DNA of 64,000 nt, from contig WBMW01005645.1 of the NCBI GenBank assembly GCA_013396635.1, positions 62,001-126,000 of the forward strand, written 5' to 3'. This document shows positions 25,502 to 35,284 of the stretch, in pieces (position 1 is the first letter of the stretch; the number at the start of each line of letters is the position of its first letter). The notes under the pieces were generated by a model. The model did not search any database, was not told the DNA's origin, and saw nothing but the letters and a program-made list of their open reading frames with translations. The position numbers were made by a program, and so were the translations under genes. The DNA is from Penelope pileata (Eukaryota; Chordata; Aves; Galliformes; Cracidae).

Positions 25502-28500
25502 TCAATGACCTTTTATTATTCACTGGAATAACTGGTGACAAACTCTACTTCGTAGTTTAACATGGCATCTGTCTGCAGGCTCAGCTGGACACTGCCAAGA
25601 AAGCAATACGAGGACATCGTTTGATCTTAGTTTTTAATGACAAGTTGTATCTAGCTGAAAGAAAACAGGCTAGGAAAAAGCAGGAATCCCTGTGGTTCAA
25701 GTAAAGTGAAAACAGTTGCTCTAATGAATCCCACCCTTTGCCTCTTCAAGACCAAATTGCCCCGTTTAGAGATGATCTGGGATTTATGTGGTTGGAGCTG
25801 GCCTGTTTCCCTCCAATCTAAGAAGGGCAGGGCACTCTCTGGTGAACAACAGACCAGCTAACAGAGGCGAGATGGCAATTCCCTCCAGGAGACAGGGAAG
25901 TCCACACTGGGAGGAGTAAATGTCCTTTTGGTATACGTGCAACCTATCTTGGCACTGGAAGGGACTAACCTTGCTCCTGCTAATAACCCCTCTCAGATCC
26001 CACAAATACCCTGAAGAGGATAATACATCTTAGACAGCCACAGTTGTTTTGGAAGTGAAAATCTGCTACTTCCTAACCTTTCATAGCAGGTATAAATGAA
26101 GATAATGCAGGAAAAAAGAAGGCTTGATTTAGTATGGTTCAGTCACTGTAGGAGTTTTCCTGTTGAATACTTGTAAGTGCTTTTTCTACCTTTTCCCTTG
26201 AGGAGACAAATCTCCATCCTAAATATATTCCCTGATCAGCTGCTCTTATGCTACAACTTGCCTCTTTATGCCCTGCGCCAAGCGTTGATTTGTTTCTTCA
26301 GCAAGAAGATGGAGGCTGCCAGATTTTGGATGGACACAGCCTACCCCTGAGTTAGTGGTTGTATGGGACAGGGCTGGGACTTGTCTCCTACCAGCTTCAA
26401 AGCACAGCAGTGGAGTCTGTACTCTGAGAGCACAGCACAGAGCACTCTGGTGCTAAAATGAACAGCAAAATTAAGACCTTAAATCCGTGGTTTCCGGTAG
26501 TTTTGGTTGCTTTTTTTGTTGGTTGGTTGTTTGGTTTGATTTGGTTTGGTTTGACTGGAGTTTTTTTGTTTGGTTGGCTGGGTTTTGTTTACTTGGGTTT
26601 TTGCATTTCTTGACTCATACATTCTCTAGAAGAGTTGTTGGCCCCTGCTGTAATTTCACATGCTTTAGTAGCTGAATTCCATCTTCCTTTCTTTCTCCAC
26701 GCCCTCTAGAAGTAGGGCAGAAACCCAAAGGGTCTGACAGACAGAAGGCAATTTGGCTAGCCCTCCTGAGATGCGTGTACCCAGGCCACTGCTAACCAGG
26801 GCAGAGGTGCTTCCCACACAGCCACAGTCCTGGCCACGGAGAACTGTAATTCCAACACCAAATCTCCCTTTGGTTGTTAGGAGCAATGACTGACTGCACA
26901 CAGGGGTTTTCAGATCTCTTAGCAGTATTTCTGTTCTCAGTCATACTGTGCACTTTTGCTGCCAACTGTACCACCAAGAACTGCCTCTTAGACTTGAACG
27001 TCATCCTCCTTGACAACATCTGCTGCTTTCTCTCCTGGCTTATGCAGGTTAGCTGACAGCCCAGCCCAAATTCTTTCTCATTATCTGCACCTTGATTTCT
27101 CTTTCAAGTTTGCATGGGTACATCTCTTAAGGAAAAAGACTGTTAGCTCAGCTTCATTCCTGCTGTATTGTCCAGTCCTCTTTATTGTTAAATTTCTGTC
27201 ATCCATCAAACCCTATTCACAGCTGAAATCAACAGCACATAAAAGGAAACAAATAACTCAGCATAGTGCTACACAGAACTGGAGCTAGCATGCACAGAGG
27301 TGGATGAAAAGCCACTGAGCCCCAATAGTGCTGATGGAGCTGCCCTGCAACTGTTCTGGTTGAGTTATTCCATCTTTACTGTGCAGACGATGAGAGATGC
27401 AAAACTTTAGCAGTGCTAATGGCAGCATGAACAGGTACAATGTGCAGCCATTTCAGTGTGTCAATGGATGTGAACATGCTTCAGACTTTTCTTTATTCCA
27501 AGAGTAATTTCCAAGCTGCCCTGTCCTTCATGCAGATCATGTCAGAGGTCTACACTGTGGCCTGTCATCAAATACAGAATGTAGAGTGAAGTCTACAGAG
27601 GTTTAAAGTATTTGTGAGTCTGCGAGATTTGCAGGAAATCTATCCTTTTCTTATGTATGTACATTAGTTCTGAGACCTTGGACTTTTTTTTTCCTTGGTT
27701 AAGTACTTGTATTTCTGCTGTAATGCTCTTTTTAATCTTTTGTGTCTTGCCATGTCAATGCGTCATATAGGTTATAGGTGGACAATTAAGTCAATCCCAG
27801 TGTCTACGAAGGATTTTGCAGAACGTTAGTCATAGCAAACATGTGAAATTAGGCAACACACATTTCTCTTTAGCATCCAGGTCACCAGGTTACATCATCG
27901 AGGTTACTTTGTGTGCATAGGCTGCATATACATTAGCATTTTGGCTGAGAACAATAGCAAGATTTTTAGTGAATTCATACCTCTTCCCTCAGCCACACTT
28001 AATGACTGGCTCAAATGGGAAGTGATTCACAGCATGTGATGACATTGTTGAGTCACAAGAGAGAGTCCTGCTAGAGTCAAACCAGAAATTCTTCTCCAGG
28101 GACACATGAAACAGTACTTGCCAAACCCCAGTGGAAACACAAATATTCAAATCAAGTATTAGTCCTTCAGGTATTGTGGTAACATTCATCCAGGGAATCA
28201 GTCTAAATCTAGCCTGACATTGAGTCCTGGAAATATTTGCAATATAGACACATATTGCAGCATCAACTGCTGCTGTACTCTGACCCACACTCCTACTGCA
28301 CAGCTGCTTGCTAATGCAAAAACAGCAATAGAGGCATCCACACAAGGACCAAATGCTGAAGGTCTGATGAGTCCAAATGTACTGCAGAAAACAATGCATT
28401 GGGTTCTGAGTAGTAAGAGGTCCTTCAGTAAAGTAAGTAAAAAAAGGGTAGACAACTGTTTTACATTTCCACTTGTACAGCAAGAGAGTATATTCTCCGA

Positions 28501-28650
28501 GGTGCGGATATTAGTAGAGAATCTGAGCCCCACTATGCCAAAATGCTCTACAGACATTAAGAGCATCCCTTTGGCCTCTGATTAGCCCAGACTGCACAGC
28601 ATGAATAAGGCTATCAAAGAAGTGATCCAGAAATAAATAAACAAATAGTC
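25502..28650. other. No gene recognised
   Basis: Unique DNA with a GGTT/GGTTT-rich low-complexity patch at about 26510-26600. A stop-poor stretch at 27989-28585 is open in several registers on both strands (164 codons minus, 122 codons minus, 121 codons plus). None matches a family I know, and the mutual overlap argues against coding. Confidence 0.45.
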
Positions 28651-28730
28651 AGCAGAAAAGGAGGGAAAAGAAGAAGAAGAAAGAAAGAATAAAAGGAGGG
28701 GGGGGGAGGGGAAAGAAAAAAAAAAAGAAT
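28651..28730. repeat. Polypurine tract
   Basis: Almost uninterrupted A/G on the plus strand, with GAA repeats, a run of nine or more G near 28699-28707 and an A run. Such mirror-like purine tracts can form triplex or quadruplex structures. No coding role. Confidence 0.8.
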
Positions 28731-29850
28731 AAATATAGTTTATTCTGCAGAATAAACTAGCGGTTCCTGCAGCACCATTTCCAAAGCAGCAACACTTCAG
28801 GGGCGTCATAACAGTGATGTGTCCCATGGTGAAGTCACAGAATTAGACCACTTTATGGACTCCTCCAGAATGCTGAGGGCACAAGAAGGAATGAAATCTT
28901 CCATTCTCTTATTCTGCACTACCACACATTTAAATGCAGTCTTTAAACTCACAGGAGGTTACCTGTTGACTTTGTGGGCTACCACAGCTCAGCATGTGGG
29001 AAGTGAGTTACTCTCAGCTTCTTCAAGCCTTAATCTTGACAGAGAAATAACATTGTAGAGGTTCTTCCTCCAGATGGGACTCACAGGCTGCCTGCACCTT
29101 GGCCTGTAGATGTGACTGCCACCTGACCTCACACAACAAATAGTGGTGGCTCCAGCCTGGCTGGCAAATGAGTGGTGTTCACTAACAGGATGGTCCCAGG
29201 CTCCTAGATCCTTTTAGTTGCCCTTTCTTTGGGATGCACAAAAAAGGACAGAAAATCCGTCAGCTTCTACCCAGTATGGGATGGGATGGGACAGGACCAT
29301 AGTGGAAATGGTTGTGGTAGAAATGGACACAAGCAAGGCACAGCAACCTCTAGGGCGTGCATATTCTCCAACGAGCAATAAAATGTCTTTGGTCTCGTAG
29401 GCACGAGAGGAATGGACATGCTGCCAAGAGACCTGCAAGGACTGTGCTCCTGTGAAAGCCCCGAAGCTGAGGAGAGGGCAGAGGTAAGTCTCTCTGCTAT
29501 GTCTTTGTGGGAAGCACATAGATCCATGCTATGCTCAGACATAACATCCACAACACGCCGTGCTCAGTGGGAAGGGTGCAACTTCCACTGTAAGGAGATT
29601 ACTGTGATGGGAGCACTTCACACAGCAGACCCGTCAGTGTACACTGCACTGCCTTTAGTGCTGCTGGGCCTCTCCCTTAGTATCTGAAAGCCTGGTGCCC
29701 ACCTCCTTCCATCTGCTGGAAGCCTGCATACAAGCAACCATGGCGAAGGCAAGTGTCTGAGAAATGTTCATACAGAGAGGTTGCCCTCAGCTGCTAGCGT
29801 GGTGTGGTTGGGTTACATGTGGAAATGAGCTTTTTTGGTGGAAAAAACTG
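28731..29850. other. No gene recognised
   Basis: Unique DNA. Short frames on both strands around 29214-29687 overlap one another without known domains. A three-unit GGGAT run occurs near 29277-29290. Confidence 0.5.
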
Positions 29851-30037
29851 CCACTGATGAGGCCCTGGCACAGCAGCCCAGAGAAGCTGTGGATCCCTGG
29901 GGGTGCTCAAGGCCAGGTTGGACTGGGGCCCTGGGTAGCATAATCTAGTGGTTGGCAACCCTGTCCACAGCAGAGGGGTTGGAACTGGATGATCTTTAAG
30001 GTCCCTTCCAACCTTGGCCATTCTATAATTCCATGAA
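29851..30037 (+). mobile_element. CR1 LINE 3' end fragment
   Basis: Runs from AGCCCAGAGAAGCTGTGGAT through TGCTCAAGGCCAGGTTGGAC and AGGTCCCTTCCAACCTTGGC to terminal ATTCTATAATTCCATGA. This is the last part of CR1 ORF2 plus the short 3' UTR and degenerate 8-bp tail units at the right, so the orientation is plus. Small deletions relative to the usual CR1 pattern disrupt the frame. Confidence 0.88.
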
Positions 30038-30591
30038 AAGCTGTGGGGCTATTCTTTTTCTTTGTTTTTCTCAATATGACCACGTTCATCTCGTGTGTTT
30101 TTAAAGCAGCAAATAAATTTGTAAGAAAAATGTTGGGAGTAGAAAGGGAGTGAATGGGCAATGTGAATTCCTACAGGGCCAAGACATCCATCTTCGGGGC
30201 TGTTGGCACTGGTGAGCATGAGGCACATGTATCTAAGGACATAAACAACTAAAGACTCTTTGGCAATTTGTTACCATAAAATGGATTTTCATATTACGAT
30301 GCAAACTTGGGTATACACAGCCTGTATTAATGTTTAAATGTAACCATTTACATTTGTATAAATTAATTTAAAGTAATAATCACAAATTTTATAGGTTTTT
30401 AAAGTAGTTCAAATCAAACTGATCACTTTGGAGTAGGGGTTTAGACGTTAGACAGAGGATTTTTTCTTTAATTACAGTTAGTTAAATTTAAGCCATTAAC
30501 TAACTCTTCTGTTTAGAGAAGCACTGAAAGAAAAAAGGCAGCAAGTTAGTACCTTTTTCTGCTCTACGAGTAAAACCTGGTGTGAGAAGCT
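30038..30591. other. No gene recognised
   Basis: Strongly AT-rich single-copy DNA between two CR1 copies. Nothing is seen in it. Confidence 0.6.
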
Positions 30592-32157
30592 TAGGTCATA
30601 GAATCATAGAATCATAGAATGGTTCAGGTTGGAAGGGACCTTAGAGATCATCTTGTTCCAACCCCCCTGCCATGGGCAAGGACACCTCCCACTAGACCAG
30701 GTTGCCCAAAGCCCCATCCAGCCTGGCTTTGAATACTTCCAGGGAGGGAGCATCAACGACTTCCCTGGGCAACCTGTTCCAGTGTCTCACCACCCTCACA
30801 GTGAAGAATTTCTTCCTTATATCCAGTCTAAATCTACCCTCTTCCAGTTTATAACCATTACCCCTTGTTCTGTCATTATCTATCCTTGTAAAAAGCCCCT
30901 CCCCAGCTTTCCTGTAGGCCCCCTTCAGGTACTGGAAGGCTGCTATCAGGTCCCCCCGCAGCCTTCTCTTCTCCAGGCTGAAGAGTCCCAACTCTCTCAG
31001 CCTGTCCTCGTAGGGGAGGTGCTCCAGCCCTCTGATCATCCTCGTGGCCCTCCTCTGGACCCGCTCCAACAGCTCCACATCCTTCTTGTGTTGGGGGCCC
31101 CAGAACTGGACACAATACTCCAGGTGAGGTCTCACGAGAGCAGAGTAGAGGGGCAGAATCACCTCCCTCGACCTGCTGGCCACACTTCTCTTGATGCAGC
31201 CCAGGATGCGGTTGGCCTTCTGGGCTGCAAGCGCACACTGCCGGCTCATGTTGAGTTTCTCGTCAACACACACCCCCAAGTCCCTCTCCTCAGGGCTACT
31301 CTCAAGCCATTCTCCGCCCAGCCTGTATGTGTACTTGGGATTGCTCCGACCCAGGTGCAGGACCTTGCACTTGGCTTTGTTGAATTTCATGAGGTTGGCA
31401 TGGGCCCACCTCTCAAGCCTGTCCAGGTCCCTCTGGATGGCATCCCTTCCCTCTGGCGTGTCGACTGCACCACACAGCTTGGCATCATCTGCAAACTTGC
31501 TGAGGGTGCATTCGATCCCACTGTCCATGTCACCGACAAAGATGTTAAACAGCACTGGTCCCAGTACCGATCCCTGAGGAACACCACTCGTCACTGGTCT
31601 CCATTCAGACACTGAGCCATTGACCGCCACTCTCTGAGTGCGGCCATCCAGCCAGTTCCTTATCCAGCGAGTGGTTCGTCCATCAAACCCATATTTATCC
31701 AGTTTATCAACCAGGATGCTGTGCGGGACAGTGTCAAACGCCTTGCACAAGTCCAGGTAGATGACGTCGGTTGCCCTCCCTTTATCCACTGTTGCTGTGA
31801 CTCCATCATAGAAGGCCACCAGGTTTGTCAGGCACGATTTGCCCTTGGTGAAGCCATGTTGGTTGCCGCCAATCACCTCCTCTCGATTTTCCATGTGCCT
31901 TAGTAGAGCCTTCAGGAGGATCTGCTCCATGATCTTGCCAGGCACAGAGGTGAGACTGACCGGCCTGTAGTTTCCAGGATCTTCTTTTTTCCCCTTCTTG
32001 AAAATGGGGGTTATGTTCCCCCTTTTCCAGTCAGTGGGAACTTCACCAGACTGCCATGACCTTTCAAATATGATGGCTAGTGGCTTGGCAACCTCATCCG
32101 CCAGTTCCTTCAGGACCCGTGGATGAATCTCATCAGGCCCCATGGACTTGTAGGTCA
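30592..32157 (-). mobile_element. CR1 LINE, 5'-truncated, with intact-looking RT frame
   Basis: A minus-strand CR1 of about 1.56 kb. Its 3' end is at the left: three perfect 8-bp CATAGAAT units at 30597-30620, then GGTTCAGGTTGGAAGGGACC. The 5' end stops near 32150, inside ORF2. The heptamer TAGGTCA occurs at both edges (30592-30598 and 32151-32157) and could be a target-site duplication, though the right copy might be element sequence. The copy lacks ORF1, the endonuclease domain and the start of the RT domain, so it cannot move on its own, but its remaining frame has no stop, which suggests a relatively young insertion. Confidence 0.93.
30692..32143 (-). CDS. CR1 ORF2 fragment: reverse transcriptase and C-terminal region
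   Basis: 483 uninterrupted codons. The first methionine is internal to ORF2 (context KSMGPDEI) and is only a computed start. RT motifs in order: GNYRPVSL at residues 57-64, YLDLCKAFD at 129-137 (first catalytic Asp about 131), GVPQGSVLGP at 187-196 and FADD at 217-220 (the catalytic Asp pair). The CR1-type C-terminal region follows, with RGLEHLPYEDRL at 371-382 and RLPREVVDAP at 457-466. In CR1 this protein copies the element RNA at the target site. Here the N-terminal endonuclease domain and early RT motifs are missing because of 5' truncation. No host gene is implied. The antisense 328-codon frame (30629-31615 plus) is a shadow of this frame. Confidence 0.9.
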   Translation of the reverse strand: MGPDEIHPRVLKELADEVAKPLAIIFERSWQSGEVPTDWKRGNITPIFKKGKKEDPGNYRPVSLTSVPGKIMEQILLKALLRHMENREEVIGGNQHGFTKGKSCLTNLVAFYDGVTATVDKGRATDVIYLDLCKAFDTVPHSILVDKLDKYGFDGRTTRWIRNWLDGRTQRVAVNGSVSEWRPVTSGVPQGSVLGPVLFNIFVGDMDSGIECTLSKFADDAKLCGAVDTPEGRDAIQRDLDRLERWAHANLMKFNKAKCKVLHLGRSNPKYTYRLGGEWLESSPEERDLGVCVDEKLNMSRQCALAAQKANRILGCIKRSVASRSREVILPLYSALVRPHLEYCVQFWGPQHKKDVELLERVQRRATRMIRGLEHLPYEDRLRELGLFSLEKRRLRGDLIAAFQYLKGAYRKAGEGLFTRIDNDRTRGNGYKLEEGRFRLDIRKKFFTVRVVRHWNRLPREVVDAPSLEVFKARLDGALGNLV

Positions 32158-34782
32158 GCTAGCTCTAAAATCTGAACAGGCCATGGTGAAGAATCAGCTG
32201 AAGTCAGTACATGCAAGAACTTTGGGTTTTAAATGAGAAAACTTTAAACGCAAAACATGTTTTCAAAACCCTTTCTTAGACTTTTGTTCACATACTTGCT
32301 AGTGTAATTTACCTTTCAAAGAAACGTTTTTTTCAAAATCATGATTTCCTGCATTTTTTATTGAAGTGTAAATTCAATCCAAAAGGGACTAAACACCAAC
32401 ATGATGTCAAACGATATCATGTCTGCTAATAAACAAGAAATGCGAGTCTGAATACACGTGCTTAAAAATTTAGCAAATTTAAAGTTAAATCTATATAGTG
32501 CGTCAAATCAGTATGGCATCACAGGTGCCAGTTCATGAGAATCTGCCTTTCTTTAGGCAAACAACTTACCACACAAGCAGTAAAAGTAAGGTTCAAATTG
32601 ATAATTCAAAGCAGTCAAAATGAAGCTTTCATGTTACGTTAAATCAGATATGTAAATCATTCTGATTGTGGTTGGAGCATGGACTTGCAGAGGCATTCCC
32701 AGATATTTAGAGTTGGTGACTATCAGTGCTCTGCTCAGCACAGTACTACTGCAAGACAGCTTGAGAATGTCAAGTAGGACCTGCACCACTGCTGGGAAAG
32801 CTCTGAGCTGGCCCCTAACATTCTCCGGTTGAAGTTAAGGCCATATTTTAGGAAAAGGAGGAAAAAAATCAATGACTTTCGAATGTAATTTGCTTTAATA
32901 ACTAAGTAATTCCAGTGGTGGGGAGTGTAACAACACCCAGAACAATATCTGACTTAGCACTGATTACTCCTTAGTTCTAGAATAGAGGTCACAATTCTTA
33001 ATAATTGCTCCCTGCTGCAGGAGGATGCTTAGTGGCAGAATTTGTCAGAGGGAGGCTGAGTCAGTGTTACCATTGGTACAGCGTGAGCAGAATCTGCAAA
33101 ATACTAGCATAGGAAAGCCAACAAAGACCATGAGAGTATCTGTAACAGTGTGGAAGAACATGAACTTATAAAAAAAGATGAAGCACTGAAATTTTCATTA
33201 ATGACTTGCTAACAATTAGTGGAAGAGAGAAGCTTGGTGTCTGAGACAGAAAACATATGGAGCAGCAGGACAGAAACTTCTCTTCCAAGCTTGAACTTGC
33301 TGAGAGAGAAAAATCCCAAACTTTCTAAACAGACAAATGGGCAGTGTTATTTTCATGAAAGAAAATCATAAATTTTAGATTAGCTCTGAAAAGAACCTAA
33401 GCACCTCTAGCTGTAATATTTTTGATGATACCAAGAGAAAGTAGATTCTCAGTTAATAGAAATCAGGAAATAGAAATGGGGAAATAGAAGTCAGCATTTC
33501 TTCATTACTTTCAGCTGTCTACTTACTCCATATGGAGGCCCAGGCCATCTTAAAATTCCTTTCTCTGTCAACAAACTACTAACAAGCAGTAACAAGGTGT
33601 CCCTAGGTTCAGACTGCACACTTGACTACACGGTTCAAGTAAACGAAAATTGCATAGGTTTCAATAAGGCATATAAAATTCTTCTATCTTGTAGACAATG
33701 ACTTTCATCAGCAGTGAAGACATGATACAGGTCTCAAAAGAGGTTAAGCAGTAAACATGTTACACTTGATGCTAGTCACGAGGCAAAGTAATACTCTGCA
33801 TTATATGAAAGGAAAAATACAATCTTTCCACAGAGACACTGCATGTAGCATGCTCAGAACTAGCCAAGCTGGGCCTGTTCTTAAACAACACAATGCTTAT
33901 GAATGATCTTGAAGTTCTCTCTGTTTCTTCCTTTTTTTTTTAAAATAGCAAAATGCTGCTGTTTCTTTGTTGTGCCTAAAACACATCCTGTTATGCTTGC
34001 AGCTCTTTTGGTGTTCAGAATATCATGTGCTGTATTACTGAGCCCTTCCTGCAGCTCTTAATCAAAAAAGAGAATGGGTATGTGTGTAGGAGTAGCATAA
34101 ACTGCAGCTGATTTTCTTTATTTTTCCACCATCATTACTGCTTACTGGTAAAAAGGAAGATGATACATGCATTTGGTTTCTCTGCAACCCTATCGTACAG
34201 GAGGTTGGGAGATTGTCTTGGTGAACAACTCCTAATTTCCACAGAATTTTTATGACTATTAAACAGCATCAGCAGCAGATTGAAAGAATTTGTTGTGCAG
34301 TGAAATGGATTCTGTTATTATGCTGGAATGCTTTATTGGAGATAGAGAACTTCAATTTGCTCTTTCATTGGTTTTATGAAAGATTTTATCACCACAGAAG
34401 CTAAGTGAGTCAAGAAACTCTGGAAGCATTAACTAATTTTGCTGGGCAGCTACTTAAGAACAACAAAAAGAAATCCAAACATTTCATGAGTACAACTCCT
34501 ACCCGTCATACTGCCTTTCACCCTCCTGCCATAAATGCTCTGTGGCCTCAAATTTTGCAGATAACTGAAAATGTCAGAGGCTTTGATACTTTCAGCACTT
34601 CACAGCAGTTTGACAGGTGTGGGAGATGCTCTTTCTGCACAGTGTGTATCTTCTGAAACTTGTGAGGCCAGAAAGCAAAAACCCCTGGCCATCTTAGTGA
34701 ACTTGCATGGTTCTGTAACACCAGTAGTTAAGGATGTATCTTGCTGCCATGTCAGGTGTGGAAGTGTGCTGCTGAAATTCAG
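32158..34782. other. No gene recognised
   Basis: AT-rich unique DNA with few open frames. Nothing resembling an exon, RNA gene or recognised repeat. Confidence 0.55.
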
Positions 34783-35284
34783 AGATGCACCTTGAGCACC
34801 ATGCGCAGTTTTGGGTGCCACACAGAAAGAACATAAAGCTATTAGAGAGTGGCCAAAGGAAGGCAACAAAGATGGGGAAGAGTCTTGAAGACAAGGCACA
34901 TGAGGATGGGCTGAGGTCCCTTGTTTTGCTCAGCCCAGAGCAGGGGAGGCTGAGGGGAGGCCTCATGGCAGCCTACAGCTCCTCACAGGGAGTGGAGGGG
35001 CAGCGCTGAGCTCTGCTCTCTGGGAACCGCGACAGAGCCCAAGGGAAAGGCATGGAGCTGTGTCAGGGGAGGGTCAGGTGGGGGTCAGGAAAAGGTTCTT
35101 CACCAGAGGGTGGTGGGCATGGAACAGGCTGCCCAGGGCAGTGGTCACTGCAAAGCTCAAGGAGCGTTTGGACAACACTCACACATAGGGTTTGCATTTT
35201 GGGTGGTCCTGTGTGGAGCCAGGAGTTGGACTCAGTGATCCTGGTGGGTCCCTTCCAACCCTGGCTATTCTGTGATTCTATGTA
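34783..35284 (+). mobile_element. CR1 LINE, 5'-truncated, diverged
   Basis: Begins in ORF2 near a region reading HLEHHAQFWVPHRK, continues with AACAAAGATGGGGAAGAGTC and TTCACCAGAGGGTGGTGGGC, and ends GGGTCCCTTCCAACCCTGGC then TATTCTGTGATTCTATG. The terminal units at the right set the plus orientation. The protein frame is broken after about 75 codons. Its wording differs from the 30.6 kb copy, so it belongs to a different, probably older CR1 subfamily. Confidence 0.9.

Noticed and set aside
26510..26600. GGTT-rich stretch as a telomeric repeat
   Set aside because: Irregular GGTT/GGTTT without TTAGGG periodicity; simple low complexity.
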